Below, piece by piece: positions 8,928 to 17,176 of a stretch of 64,000 nucleotides of DNA. A program made the translations under genes and the position numbers. The notes beneath the pieces were generated by a model that saw only the letters and a list, made by a program, of their open reading frames with translations, ran no database searches and had not been told where the DNA came from. The stretch covers positions 186,001 through 250,000 of the forward strand of contig DASQKY010000042.1 in assembly GCA_035630295.1 (NCBI GenBank), in the 5' to 3' direction. Source of the stretch: Acidimicrobiales bacterium (GTDB taxonomy: Bacteria > Actinomycetota > Acidimicrobiia > Acidimicrobiales > Iamiaceae). Each line of letters opens with the position of its first letter. Position 1 is the first letter of the stretch.

Positions 8928-9045
8928 CTGTCCTCCGGTCGTGGCCCGTCGTCGGGCCCCAGCCTGTCATGGGAGGAGCATCGATGGTCACATCGAAGTC
9001 TCTAAACCAATGTGAGTGGTAGAGGTGTTCAGTCCCGCCGACTGA

Positions 9046-10440
9046 TCACGAGCGCATCGGCGCCCTGTCGCCGACCAGCCACGCCACCCGCCGGTCCCAG
9101 CGGGCCAGGGCCCTCTCGTCGATGGTGGCGGGGTGGCGACGGCCCATGGCCTCGGCCCCCTGGGCCCCGGCCAGGCGGGGCAGCATGGTGGCGGCCAGGC
9201 GCGGGTGGCGGGCCAGGCGGGAGGCCAGGGCCGGTAGCTCCGCCACGGGCACGGCGTCCCAGCGCTGGTCCAGGCCGCTGTGGGTCATCCGCTCGGTGAC
9301 CAGCCCGGCCCGCAGCATGGTGCGGACGCCCTCGCCGCCCAGGGCCGAGCTCAGGCGGCGCAGGCCGTCGTAGGCGGCCAGCAGGCCCCCGAGCTCCCGC
9401 TGGAAGCGGGCTTGGTACCCCCACAGGACGGCCTCGTCGCCGGGGTCGTCGGCCCCGGCCACCGCTTCGGCCAGCACCCGCCCGGCGATGAGGCCCACCC
9501 CGATCCCCGAGCCGTGGGCCGGGAAGACCTGGCCGGCGGCCTCGCCCACCAGGGCCAGGCCGGGGGCCGTGAGGCGGGCGTAGGGCCGGCGGAGGGAGAT
9601 GACACCGGTGCCGCTCTGGACCGGTTCGCCGATCCAGGGCTCCTGGGCCCGCACCGCGGCCAGCATCGCCGGGGCGTGCCCGTGACGACCGTCGGCCAGG
9701 CAGCCCACCAGCACCGACACGTGCTCGAAGTCCTCCGCCACCTTGATCGACCGGGTGGAGAAGCCCCCGTTGGTGCCGACCACGTTGACGGCGTCGCCGG
9801 CCTCCACCCCGAACCGGTTGAGGAAGCGCTTGGCCCCGTCGGTGTCGCCGATCCGCAGGTGGGAGTCGCTGGCCGAGCACAGCTCGTCCTTGCGCACCGG
9901 CGGGCACCACCGGTGCAGCACCGAGGACTCACGGCGCAGGGCCCCGCGCCGCCCCGAGGCATCGACGAACAGGGCCGCCTCCAGGCGGAGCGGGACGGGC
10001 GCCCCACCCACCGGTGCGGCCCGGAGGTCGAGGGCCACGATCCGCCCGTCGCGCTCCTCCACCTCCAGGTCCGAGGCCCGCTCCCACATCTCGACCCCGG
10101 CCTCGGCGCCCAGGCGCCGCAGGCGGGCGCCCAGGCGGGCCATGTCGACGCTCGGCACCGGGTTGTGGGTGACGGTCACCCCCCGGCGGCCGTCCGGATC
10201 GAAGAGGTGGAGCGCTCCCCCGTCGGACACCCGCTCGGGCGGCGCCGGCAGGGGGAGGTGGGCGCGGGCGACCTGCCAGTCGAGAAGGCCGTTGTGCCAC
10301 TGGGCCCCGCCCTCGTCCAGGGCCCGCCGCTCGACCAGCACCACCGAGGACCCCTGAGCCGCCAGCTGGTAGGCGACGTTGGCCCCCGACGTCCCCGCCC
10401 CCAGGACGGCGACGTCGACCTTCACCGTCCTGCGCTGCAC
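9046..10440 (-). CDS. FAD-dependent oxidoreductase (geranylgeranyl-reductase-like)
   Basis: Flavoprotein of 464 aa. It has an N-terminal dinucleotide-binding motif (GAGTSGANVAYQLAAQG, residues ~13-29), a substrate-side block RRPYARLTAPG, and the second FAD motif LALVGEAAGQVFPAHGSGI near 307. This arrangement is that of the lycopene cyclase / geranylgeranyl reductase / tryptophan halogenase superfamily. The GTG start at 10440 is supported by TAGCCT 7 nt upstream, predicting a leaderless mRNA; a second in-frame GTG lies 5 codons in. It lies downstream of, and on the same strand as, the pirin-glutaredoxin pair, 48 nt away. The substrate is not predictable. Confidence 0.82.
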   Translation of the reverse strand: MQRRTVKVDVAVLGAGTSGANVAYQLAAQGSSVVLVERRALDEGGAQWHNGLLDWQVARAHLPLPAPPERVSDGGALHLFDPDGRRGVTVTHNPVPSVDMARLGARLRRLGAEAGVEMWERASDLEVEERDGRIVALDLRAAPVGGAPVPLRLEAALFVDASGRRGALRRESSVLHRWCPPVRKDELCSASDSHLRIGDTDGAKRFLNRFGVEAGDAVNVVGTNGGFSTRSIKVAEDFEHVSVLVGCLADGRHGHAPAMLAAVRAQEPWIGEPVQSGTGVISLRRPYARLTAPGLALVGEAAGQVFPAHGSGIGVGLIAGRVLAEAVAGADDPGDEAVLWGYQARFQRELGGLLAAYDGLRRLSSALGGEGVRTMLRAGLVTERMTHSGLDQRWDAVPVAELPALASRLARHPRLAATMLPRLAGAQGAEAMGRRHPATIDERALARWDRRVAWLVGDRAPMRS

Positions 10441-10447
10441 GGCCGGC

Positions 10448-10453
10448 AGGCTA
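10448..10453 (-). promoter_or_regulatory. -10 element TAGCCT, leaderless start
   Basis: TAGCCT on the minus strand lies 7 nt before the GTG of the flavoprotein gene. This spacing puts the transcription start at the start codon. Confidence 0.5.
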
Positions 10454-10488
10454 CGCCGGCGGCCGGGTCCGGGCCCGCCGGGCCGGGC

Positions 10489-10896
10489 TCAGCGACGCCA
10501 GAGCCGGCCGGAGCTGGGGGGCGCCTCCACCGGGATGCCGGCCTCGGCGGCCAGGGCCAGGACGGCGCGGGCCGACGGGTTGACCAGGAAGCGCCCGGCC
10601 ACGTGCACGGTGGGGACGGTCTCGTTGCCGCCCGCCACCGCCCGCACCTGGGCCGCGGCGTCGGGGTCGTCCCAGATGTTCACCTCCCGGGGGGCCAGCC
10701 CGCCCTTGGCCAGCCGCCGGAGCAGGGTGGTGCAGAACGGGCACCCCGGCCGCCAGTAGACGACCACCTCCGGCCCGCCGACCGGCGGTTCCTCGACCTC
10801 CGGCCCACCGGCGGGCGCGGCCTCGGCCTCCTGCGGGCTGCCCGCAGGCCCGGGCCAGGCCTCGCCGGCCTCGTCCTGGGGGTCCGGGTCGGTCAC
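10489..10896 (-). CDS. Glutaredoxin family protein
   Basis: Thioredoxin-fold protein of 135 aa. A ~45-residue acidic, Pro-rich N-terminus precedes VVVYWRPGCPFCTTLLRRL, a glutaredoxin/mycoredoxin-type active site with CPFC. It also has the cis-Pro segment ETVPTVHVAGRFLVNPS. Such proteins reduce mixed disulfides; in actinobacteria the partner is usually mycothiol. The GTG overlaps the stop of the pirin gene in a GTGA, so translation is probably coupled and the two act together. An in-frame later start would remove the unusual N-terminal tail. Confidence 0.85.
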   Translation of the reverse strand: MTDPDPQDEAGEAWPGPAGSPQEAEAAPAGGPEVEEPPVGGPEVVVYWRPGCPFCTTLLRRLAKGGLAPREVNIWDDPDAAAQVRAVAGGNETVPTVHVAGRFLVNPSARAVLALAAEAGIPVEAPPSSGRLWRR

Positions 10897-12002
10897 GGGC
10901 GAGAGGGGGCGGAGGCGGGCGACGGGGCGCCGGGGACGGGCCGGTCCTCGGGGTCGACATCCTCGACCCGGCCATCGGGGCCGACCTCCTCGAGCCGGCC
11001 GTCGGCGTGGCGGGCGAAGCGGCCCCGCTCCGCCGGGTGGACCGGATCCTCGTCGGCCCAGGGCCAGCCCCCGAACTGCGTGCGCCGGTAGTCCTCGAAG
11101 GCCTGCTGGACCTCGGCCCGGGTGGTCATGACGAACGGCCCGTAGCGGGCCACCGGCTCGCCGATAGGGCGGCCCTGGAGCACCAGCACGTCGGCCCCGC
11201 CCGGGCTCGACACCTCCACCGGCCGGTCGGCCCGCACCACGGCGCCGACCTCGATGGGCAGCGGGTCGTCGTGGCCGGCCACCTCCAGGGCCTGGCCGTC
11301 GAACACGTACAGGGTGCGGACGGTGTCGGGCCCGGCGGCCGGCGGCATCGTCCAGGCCGCGCCCGGCTCCAGCCGGACGTGCCAGATGGCCACGTCGGCC
11401 TCGGCGCGGCTGGCCCACGAGCTCGGCGGCGGCGACGGCGGCTCGGCGTCGCCCAGGCGGCCGGCGATCACGGTCACCTCGGCCACGGGGCCGTCGGGCC
11501 GGGCCCGGTGCCGGAGGCGGGGGACGTCCGCGTCCCAGAACATGGTGAAGTACGGCTCCACGAGCTTGTCCGAGGCCGGGAGGTTGAGCCAGATCTGGAA
11601 CAGCTCCAAGGGGTTGGGGCGGTCCCGGTCGAGCAGGGGGAACATCTCGGAGTGCTGGATGCCGGCGCCGGCGGTGAGCCACTGCACATCGCCCAGGCCG
11701 AAGCGGGCGGCGGCCCCGAGCGAGTCGGCGTGGTCGATGATGCCGGTGCGCACGTAGGTGACGGTCTCGAAGCCCCGGTGGGGGTGGGGTGGGAAGCCCG
11801 GCACCCGCCGGCCGTGGTACATGCGCCAGCCGTCCCGGCCCTCGAAGTCCATGCCGATGTCCCGCCCGTCGAGGGGGGCGTCGGGGCCCAGCTCGGCGGT
11901 GCCGGCCGGGTAGGCGTCGTCGTGGTGGGCGCAGAACAGGAAGGGGTCCATCGTGGGCCACTGGGCGCCGAGGGGCATGGTCTGGAGCACCGGATCGCTC
12001 AT
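10893..12002 (-). CDS. Pirin family protein
   Basis: Bicupin of 369 aa. It has the pirin metal-site region HPHRGFETVTYVRTG near residue 83 and GDVQWLTAGAGIQHSEM near 115. A second, weaker cupin half follows, and the C-terminal ~60 residues are extra and charged. Pirins are non-haem-iron proteins; some have quercetinase activity and some bind regulators. ATG 12002 is chosen because TAGCCT lies 7 nt upstream (leaderless); an upstream extension from 12059 has no signal. It is coupled to the glutaredoxin gene by a 4-nt overlap, suggesting a redox role. Confidence 0.9.
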   Translation of the reverse strand: MSDPVLQTMPLGAQWPTMDPFLFCAHHDDAYPAGTAELGPDAPLDGRDIGMDFEGRDGWRMYHGRRVPGFPPHPHRGFETVTYVRTGIIDHADSLGAAARFGLGDVQWLTAGAGIQHSEMFPLLDRDRPNPLELFQIWLNLPASDKLVEPYFTMFWDADVPRLRHRARPDGPVAEVTVIAGRLGDAEPPSPPPSSWASRAEADVAIWHVRLEPGAAWTMPPAAGPDTVRTLYVFDGQALEVAGHDDPLPIEVGAVVRADRPVEVSSPGGADVLVLQGRPIGEPVARYGPFVMTTRAEVQQAFEDYRRTQFGGWPWADEDPVHPAERGRFARHADGRLEEVGPDGRVEDVDPEDRPVPGAPSPASAPSRP

Positions 12003-12009
12003 GGGATCC

Positions 12010-12015
12010 AGGCTA
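12010..12015 (-). promoter_or_regulatory. -10 element TAGCCT for the pirin operon
   Basis: Minus-strand TAGCCT ends 7 nt before the pirin ATG, predicting a leaderless pirin-glutaredoxin transcript. Confidence 0.5.
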
Positions 12016-12096
12016 CGGGGAGGCGGCAACCTCCCGACCCGCTGGCCGGCCCGCAGCACCGGGGCGCGGCACCGGCGCCCGCCTGCTCAGGTCGCG

Positions 12097-13584
12097 CTAC
12101 GGGAACCTCGACGGGGGCACCTCGGCCTCCAGCCAGGTGGCGAAGAAGTCGGCCAGGTCGCGACCGGCCACCTCCTCGGCCAGGGCCACGAAGTCCTCGG
12201 TGGCGCGGCTGGTGCCGGCGTTCTCGGCCACCCAGCGCCGCAGGAGGGTGAAGAAGGGCTCGTCGCCGACCTCCCGGCGCAGGGCGTGGACCACCACCGC
12301 GCCCCCCTCGTAGACGGTGGGGCCGAACATCTCGTCCCGGGTGGGGGCCCCGGTCGGCGGGCCGCCCCGCTCGACCCGGTCGGCCAGGGCCTGGGTGGCC
12401 GAGGTGGCCAGGGCCCGCTCGCCGGTGTGGTCGAGCCACAGCCACTGGCCGTAGGTGGCGAAGCTCTCGGCCAGCCAGATGTCGTCCCAGCGGGACGCGG
12501 TCACGGCGTCGCCGAACCACTGGTGGGCCAGCTCGTGGGCCGCCACCTGCAGGTCGACCGCGTCGCGGCCGAAGACCGACCGGCCCTGCTGCTCCAGGGC
12601 CAGGCCCAGGGGCTGGCCCACCACCGCCACCCCGTAGGCGGCGAAGGGGTAGGGCCCGAAGGCCTCCTCGAAGAAGGCCACCTGGTCGCCGACCCGGTCG
12701 AGGAAGGGGGCCAGGGCCTCGGCGTCGTCGCGCAGCACGGCGCTGGACAGCGGGAGCCCGCCGGGGGCCGTCCCCTCGACCAGCACGAAGTCGCCCACCA
12801 GCACCTGCAGCAGGTAGGTGGCCATGGGGTCGTCCATCTCCCACACCCAGGCCCCGGCCTGGCCCTCGGGCGGGGACGACACCCGGACCCCGTTGGCCAC
12901 GGCGATGGTGCCCGGCGGGGGGGTGACGGCGATGCGCCAGGTGGCCTTGTCGGAGGGGTGGTCGAGGGAGGGCAGCCAGTCCCGGGTGGCCTCGGGCTCG
13001 TTGATGGTGAAGGCGTGGTCCTCGGCCACCACCCAGCCCGGCCCCAGCTTGCCCTCGCTGTCGACGGGGGTCGGGTCGTCGGTGAAGGTCACGGCCAGGT
13101 CGACGGTGGCGCCGGCGGCCACCGGCCGGTCCGGGGTGACCAGCAGCTCCGGGTCCTCGAGGGTGAAGGCCACCGGCTCGCCGTCGAGGGTCACCTCCTC
13201 GACGTCCATGGACCGGGCGTCGATGGCCAGGCGGGGCAGGTCCTCGGTGGCCCGCAGGGTGAGGGTCACGGTGCCCGAGGCCAGCAGGTCGGCGTCCACG
13301 TCCAGGTCCACGTCGTAGTGCCGGACGTCGATGCCCGGCGCCCCGAGGTCGGGGAAGTACGGGTCGCCCAGCCCGGTGGCTGGGAGGCCGCCCGACCTGC
13401 CCGGGGGGCCGGCCGTGGTGGGGGCCGAGCGGGGCGCCGTCGTCGGGGCCGAACGGTTGCCGTCCCCGTCACCGTCCCCCCCTCCGCAGGCCAGGGCGGC
13501 GGCCAGGACGAGAACGGCGAAAGCCGGGGCGGTGCGGGCCCGGCGGGCCGGGCGGCCGGCGGCGAGGGGCATCGGGGCCCTCAT
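12097..13584 (-). CDS. M1 family metallopeptidase, probable lipoprotein
   Basis: Zinc aminopeptidase-like protein of 495 aa. The zinc site HELAHQWFGD is at residue ~350 and the third ligand is in WLAESFATY. The usual GAMEN substrate motif is replaced by LALEQQG, which keeps the Glu, so substrate choice may differ from typical aminopeptidases. The N-terminus is a signal peptide ending LAAALAC then a Gly/Asp run, consistent with a lipoprotein; a Thr/Pro linker follows. Only the N-terminal beta domain and catalytic domain are present, as in short secreted M1 enzymes. ATG 13584 is used; ATG 13572 (GAGG 6 nt upstream) is an alternative. Confidence 0.88.
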   Translation of the reverse strand: MRAPMPLAAGRPARRARTAPAFAVLVLAAALACGGGDGDGDGNRSAPTTAPRSAPTTAGPPGRSGGLPATGLGDPYFPDLGAPGIDVRHYDVDLDVDADLLASGTVTLTLRATEDLPRLAIDARSMDVEEVTLDGEPVAFTLEDPELLVTPDRPVAAGATVDLAVTFTDDPTPVDSEGKLGPGWVVAEDHAFTINEPEATRDWLPSLDHPSDKATWRIAVTPPPGTIAVANGVRVSSPPEGQAGAWVWEMDDPMATYLLQVLVGDFVLVEGTAPGGLPLSSAVLRDDAEALAPFLDRVGDQVAFFEEAFGPYPFAAYGVAVVGQPLGLALEQQGRSVFGRDAVDLQVAAHELAHQWFGDAVTASRWDDIWLAESFATYGQWLWLDHTGERALATSATQALADRVERGGPPTGAPTRDEMFGPTVYEGGAVVVHALRREVGDEPFFTLLRRWVAENAGTSRATEDFVALAEEVAGRDLADFFATWLEAEVPPSRFP

Positions 13585-13652
13585 CGAGGGGCCGGGTCGA
13601 GGACGGGCCGGAAGGGCTGCCATCTCGGCGCCGCGGGGGCGGTCACCACGGC

Positions 13653-14570
13653 TCAACGGCGGCGGTGGGGCTCGGAGTGCTCCCAGTCGGCCAACAGGGT
13701 GCGGAGGGCCGTGAGCAGGATGAGGGGCTGGTCGAGCATGGGGTGGTGGCCGGCCTCGGGGATCTCGATGACCGGGGCCACCCGGCCCAGGGCCTCGTTC
13801 ATCGACTGGCCGATGTCGAGGGTCACCAGGCCGTTCTCCGAGCGCAGGAGGGCGAAGCGGGCCACCACCCGCCGCAGGTGGGGCAGGGCGATGGCCCGGA
13901 TCGACCCGCCGGCGAACTGGGCGAACACCGTGCGGTCGAACTTCCAGCGGTAGCCCTCGTCGCCGGCCACCAGGGACCGGCGGCCGACGTGGTCCATCAC
14001 GTAGTCGAGGTAGCGCTCCTGGGCCGGCACGGTGCGGAACCGGGCCAGGGCCTCGGCCTCGGTCGGGTAGGTCCGGGGCCGGCCGAAGGCCTCCTTCAGC
14101 CGGTACGACTCCACCTCCGGGTCGGGCTCGGTGACCGGCGAGTCGCAGATGACCACGCCGGAGACCCGGTCGGGGTGGAGGGCGGCGGTGGCGATGGTGA
14201 CGAAGCCGCCCATGCTGTGGCCCACGATGGTGGGCAGGCCCTCGATGCCGGCGTCCTCGGTGACGGCCATGACCTCGTCGGTCCACTGCTCGAAGTCGTA
14301 GACCGGGCGGTGGCCGCTGTCGCCGTGGCCCGACAGGTCGATGGCCACCACCCGCAGCTCCTCCGCGAAGGGGGCGGCCACGTGGGTCCACCAGTGGGCG
14401 TGGGCCCCGCCGCCGTGCACGAAGACCAGGCCCCGGCGGCCCCGCTCACCCCAGGCCAGGTAGTGGATGGGGCAGCCGGCCACCTCGACCTGCTCGTCGG
14501 TGAAGGGCACGGCCAGGGCCCGGCGGAACCAACCCGGCGCGTCCGGGTGGAGGGGCACCTCGGCGGTCAC
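13653..14570 (-). CDS. Alpha/beta fold hydrolase
   Basis: Hydrolase of 305 aa. It has the oxyanion segment VFVHGGGAHAHWW near residue 48, DLSGHGDSG near 79, the nucleophile elbow VGHSMGG near 116 and a late Asp/His pair (EIPEAGHHPMLD, His near 279). This is a complete catalytic triad of an epoxide hydrolase or esterase-like enzyme; the substrate is unknown. The GTG at 14570 is chosen because TAGGTT lies 8 nt upstream, giving a leaderless start; the longer reading from 14609 would begin with TTG inside the divergent MFS promoter. Confidence 0.87.
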   Translation of the reverse strand: MTAEVPLHPDAPGWFRRALAVPFTDEQVEVAGCPIHYLAWGERGRRGLVFVHGGGAHAHWWTHVAAPFAEELRVVAIDLSGHGDSGHRPVYDFEQWTDEVMAVTEDAGIEGLPTIVGHSMGGFVTIATAALHPDRVSGVVICDSPVTEPDPEVESYRLKEAFGRPRTYPTEAEALARFRTVPAQERYLDYVMDHVGRRSLVAGDEGYRWKFDRTVFAQFAGGSIRAIALPHLRRVVARFALLRSENGLVTLDIGQSMNEALGRVAPVIEIPEAGHHPMLDQPLILLTALRTLLADWEHSEPHRRR

Positions 14571-14578
14571 GGTCCCCG

Positions 14579-14584
14579 AACCTA
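14579..14584 (-). promoter_or_regulatory. -10 element TAGGTT for the hydrolase
   Basis: Minus-strand TAGGTT lies 8 nt before GTG 14570. It is 36 nt from the opposing TAGTGT of the MFS gene, so the two promoters are back to back. Confidence 0.45.
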
Positions 14585-14620
14585 GGGCCCGCCACTGGCC
14601 AGCCGACAAACTTGCACGCC

Positions 14621-14626
14621 TAGTGT
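14621..14626 (+). promoter_or_regulatory. -10 element TAGTGT for the MFS transporter
   Basis: TAGTGT lies 6 nt before ATG 14633. The intervening AGGAAG abuts the ATG and is too close to act as a normal ribosome site, so a leaderless start is likely. Confidence 0.5.
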
Positions 14627-14632
14627 AGGAAG

Positions 14633-16087
14633 ATGCCCACCCCGGGAGGTGACCGCCACCACGAGGCCCCGGTGGACGCCCCGCCGGCCCCCGAGGCCCG
14701 CGCCTTCCCGCTGTGGCCGCTGATGGTCATGGCCCTGGTGGCCCTGGTCGACCAGATCGACGTGTCGGTGGCCCGGGGCGTGCTCCCGGTGCTGGAGGAC
14801 GAGTGGGGCCTCAGCGACACCGAGCTGGGCCTCATCTCCTCGGTGTTCATCGTGGTCAGCACCATCGCCACCATCCCGGCCGGCTACGTGGCCGACCACT
14901 ACCGGCGCACCCGGGTCATCGGGTGGACCCTCCTGTCCTGGAGCGGCCTGATCCTGCTCTCGGCCACCGCCGTCAACTACGTGAACCTGCTGGTGGCCCG
15001 AGCCCTCATGGGCGTGGGCCAGGCCGTCGACGACCCGGCCTCGACCTCGTACCTGGGCGACAGCTACCCGGCCCGGATGCGGGCCCGGGTGTTCTCGTTC
15101 CAGCAGGTCAGCTTCTTCCTGGGCGGCGGCATCGGGCTGGCCGCCGGCGGGGCCATCGGCGAGTGGCTGGGCTGGCGCTGGGCCTTCGCCCTGGTCGGGG
15201 TGCCGGGCGCCCTGGTGGCGCTGGCCGTGTTCCGCCTCCGCGAGCCCCGCCGGGGCGAGGCCGAGCTCCCCGCGGCCATGACCCAGGCCGAGGTCGACGC
15301 CCTGCCGCCCCGGGCCACCGACCGGCTCTCCGGCGCCGGGGGCCTGTCGTTCCGGCAGTTCACCCGCCTGGCCGGCACCGAGCTGGTGAGCCAGATGCGC
15401 ATGATCTTCGGCATCCGCACCATGCGCTACGTGCTGGTCGGGGTGGCGGCCCTGCTGTTCACGGTGGCCGGCATCGGCACCTGGCTGGCCATCTACCACG
15501 AGCGCTACTCCGACATGTCGGCCACCCAGGCCACTGCCGTCACCGGCGGGCTGCTGGGCATCGGCGGGCTGCTCGGCACCCTGGGCGGCGGAGCCTTCTC
15601 CGACCGGTACCACCACCGGTGGATGGGGGGCCGCATCGTCATCGTGGTCTGGTCGGCGGTGGCCAGCGCGGCGCTGTTCATGGCCTCCTTCGCCGTCGAC
15701 GCGGTGCCGCTCCGCCTGGCCCTCCAGTTCGTGGGCGTCACCGCCGCCGCCGGGGCCGCCCCCGGCCTGCGGGCCGTGATGCTGGACGTGGTGCCCCCCG
15801 AGTCCCGCGGGGTCGGCGCCTCGGCCCTGGCCCTGACCTCGTCCATCTTCGGCCAGGCCCTGGCCCCCGTGCTGGTGGGGGCCATCTCCAGCGCCACCGG
15901 CTCGCTGGTGGTGGCCTTCTACATCGTCTTCCCGCCGGTGATCCTGGGGCTCCTGCTGCTGCTGCGGGCCCGCCACACCCTGGCCGACGACGCCCAGGCC
16001 ATCATCACCGCCATCATGGAGGAGAACCAGCTCCTGGAGGCCGAGCGCCGGGCCCTGGGCGTGCTCGACCCCGACACCGCGCCCTGA
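14633..16087 (+). CDS. MFS transporter (spinster-like)
   Basis: Membrane transporter of 484 aa with about 12 predicted helices. The first helix carries LVDQIDVSVARGVLPVLEDE; motif A-like ADHYRRTRVIGW follows helix 2, and a second-half copy GGGAFSDRYHHRWMGG follows helix 8. The TSYLGDSYPARMRARVFSFQ region matches spinster-like MFS members, which move lipids or organic acids. A long cytoplasmic loop lies around residues 200-245, and the C-terminus is a charged ~40-residue helix. It faces a convergent LLM oxidoreductase and is divergent from a hydrolase. The substrate is unknown. Confidence 0.9.
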   Translation: MPTPGGDRHHEAPVDAPPAPEARAFPLWPLMVMALVALVDQIDVSVARGVLPVLEDEWGLSDTELGLISSVFIVVSTIATIPAGYVADHYRRTRVIGWTLLSWSGLILLSATAVNYVNLLVARALMGVGQAVDDPASTSYLGDSYPARMRARVFSFQQVSFFLGGGIGLAAGGAIGEWLGWRWAFALVGVPGALVALAVFRLREPRRGEAELPAAMTQAEVDALPPRATDRLSGAGGLSFRQFTRLAGTELVSQMRMIFGIRTMRYVLVGVAALLFTVAGIGTWLAIYHERYSDMSATQATAVTGGLLGIGGLLGTLGGGAFSDRYHHRWMGGRIVIVVWSAVASAALFMASFAVDAVPLRLALQFVGVTAAAGAAPGLRAVMLDVVPPESRGVGASALALTSSIFGQALAPVLVGAISSATGSLVVAFYIVFPPVILGLLLLLRARHTLADDAQAIITAIMEENQLLEAERRALGVLDPDTAP

Positions 16088-16106
16088 CCGGGCGCCGGCT
16101 CAGGGC
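16081..16106. terminator. Compact hairpin containing both stop codons
   Basis: GCCCTGA-CCGG pairs with CCGG-TCAGGGC around a 3-nt loop with one bulged base. The TGA and TCA in the arms are the stop codons of the two convergent genes, so the structure ends both. Confidence 0.6.
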
Positions 16107-17077
16107 ACCACGCGGCTGAGGGTCTGGCCCAGCAGGGCCACCCGGCCCTCGACGTGGCCGTTGGCCGGGGCGCTGACGGTGAAGCCGTCGATGCCGGTGG
16201 CCATCTGCTCGGAGAACAGCTCGCCGATCTCGTCGGGATCGCCGTGGGGGACCATGGCCCGCACCCCGGCGGCCTGCTCGGGGTCCATGGAGGCCACGTC
16301 CAGGCCCCGGGAGGCCAGGAAGGCGTCCAGCTCGGCCACGGCCTGGTCGTGGGTGGGGGCCACGCAGGCCCGGCCCTGCCAGGTCACGGTGATCTCCGAG
16401 CGGTCGCGGCCCAAGTCCGCGCAGTGGCCGGCCAGGGCGTCGAGCTTGCGGGGGATCTCGTCGGCCCCGCAGATCAGGTTGGAGTCGGTGGCGAAGCGGG
16501 CCACCAGGCGCAGGGTCTTCCTCTCGCCCCCGCCGCCGATCATGACCGGGATGGCCGACAGCGGGGCCGGCGAGTTGATGGCCTCGGTGACCTGGTACCA
16601 CCGCCCGTCCAGGCTGGGGCGCTCCCCGGCCAGCATGCCGGTGATGATCTGCAGGGCCTCCTCCAGCTTCTCGAACCGGTCGGTGAAGGTGCCGAACTCG
16701 ATGCCGAAGGCGTCGTGCTCCAGCTCGAACCACCCGGCCCCGATGCCGAGCTGGCCCCGGCCCCCCGACACCACGTCCAGGGTGGTGACGGTCTTGGCCA
16801 GCACCGCCGGGTTCCGGTACGTGTTGCCGGTGACCAGGGCGGAGAGCCGGGCCGTGGAGGTGTGCTGGGCCAGGGCCGCCAGCAGCGTGTAGCACTCCAT
16901 CATCTCCAGCTCCGGCGGGCCCAGCATGGGCAGCTGGTAGAAGTGGTCCATCACCATCACCGTGTCGAAGCCCGAGGTGTCGGCCTCGGTGGCCTGGCGG
17001 GCCACGGTGGGGAAGAGGTCGGCCGGGGCGACCCCCTCGTAGGTGAAGTTGGGGATCTGGTAGCCGAGGCGGGTCAC
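16100..17077 (-). CDS. LLM class F420-dependent oxidoreductase
   Basis: Luciferase-like protein of 325 aa. It begins TRLGYQIPNFTYEGV and continues TVMVMDHFYQLPMLG, TVTTLDVVSGGRGQLGIGAG and VMIGGGGERKTLRLVARFAT, all typical of F420-dependent LLM enzymes (TIGR03560-like). These use reduced F420 to act on varied substrates. The GTG at 17077 has TACGGT 8 nt upstream, so a leaderless start is favoured. It is divergent from the amidase gene across about 100 nt. Only about a quarter of positions look alike to the first LLM protein here, so it is not a recent duplicate. Confidence 0.9.
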   Translation of the reverse strand: MTRLGYQIPNFTYEGVAPADLFPTVARQATEADTSGFDTVMVMDHFYQLPMLGPPELEMMECYTLLAALAQHTSTARLSALVTGNTYRNPAVLAKTVTTLDVVSGGRGQLGIGAGWFELEHDAFGIEFGTFTDRFEKLEEALQIITGMLAGERPSLDGRWYQVTEAINSPAPLSAIPVMIGGGGERKTLRLVARFATDSNLICGADEIPRKLDALAGHCADLGRDRSEITVTWQGRACVAPTHDQAVAELDAFLASRGLDVASMDPEQAAGVRAMVPHGDPDEIGELFSEQMATGIDGFTVSAPANGHVEGRVALLGQTLSRVVP

Positions 17078-17085
17078 GGCCGGCC

Positions 17086-17091
17086 ACCGTA
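17086..17091 (-). promoter_or_regulatory. -10 element TACGGT for the LLM oxidoreductase
   Basis: Minus-strand TACGGT lies 8 nt before GTG 17077, a leaderless arrangement. Confidence 0.4.
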
Positions 17092-17176
17092 CGGGCGTCC
17101 CGGACCCGCTGCACCGGGCGCCCGGGGAACGGAGCGAAGGGTCCGTTCCTCTTGGGGCCGGGCCGGCCCGCGAGCG

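Noticed and set aside
8928-9045. TetR operator upstream of the TetR gene
   Set aside because: The repeat CATCGATG/CACATCGA is imperfect and asymmetric; not strong enough for a separate feature.
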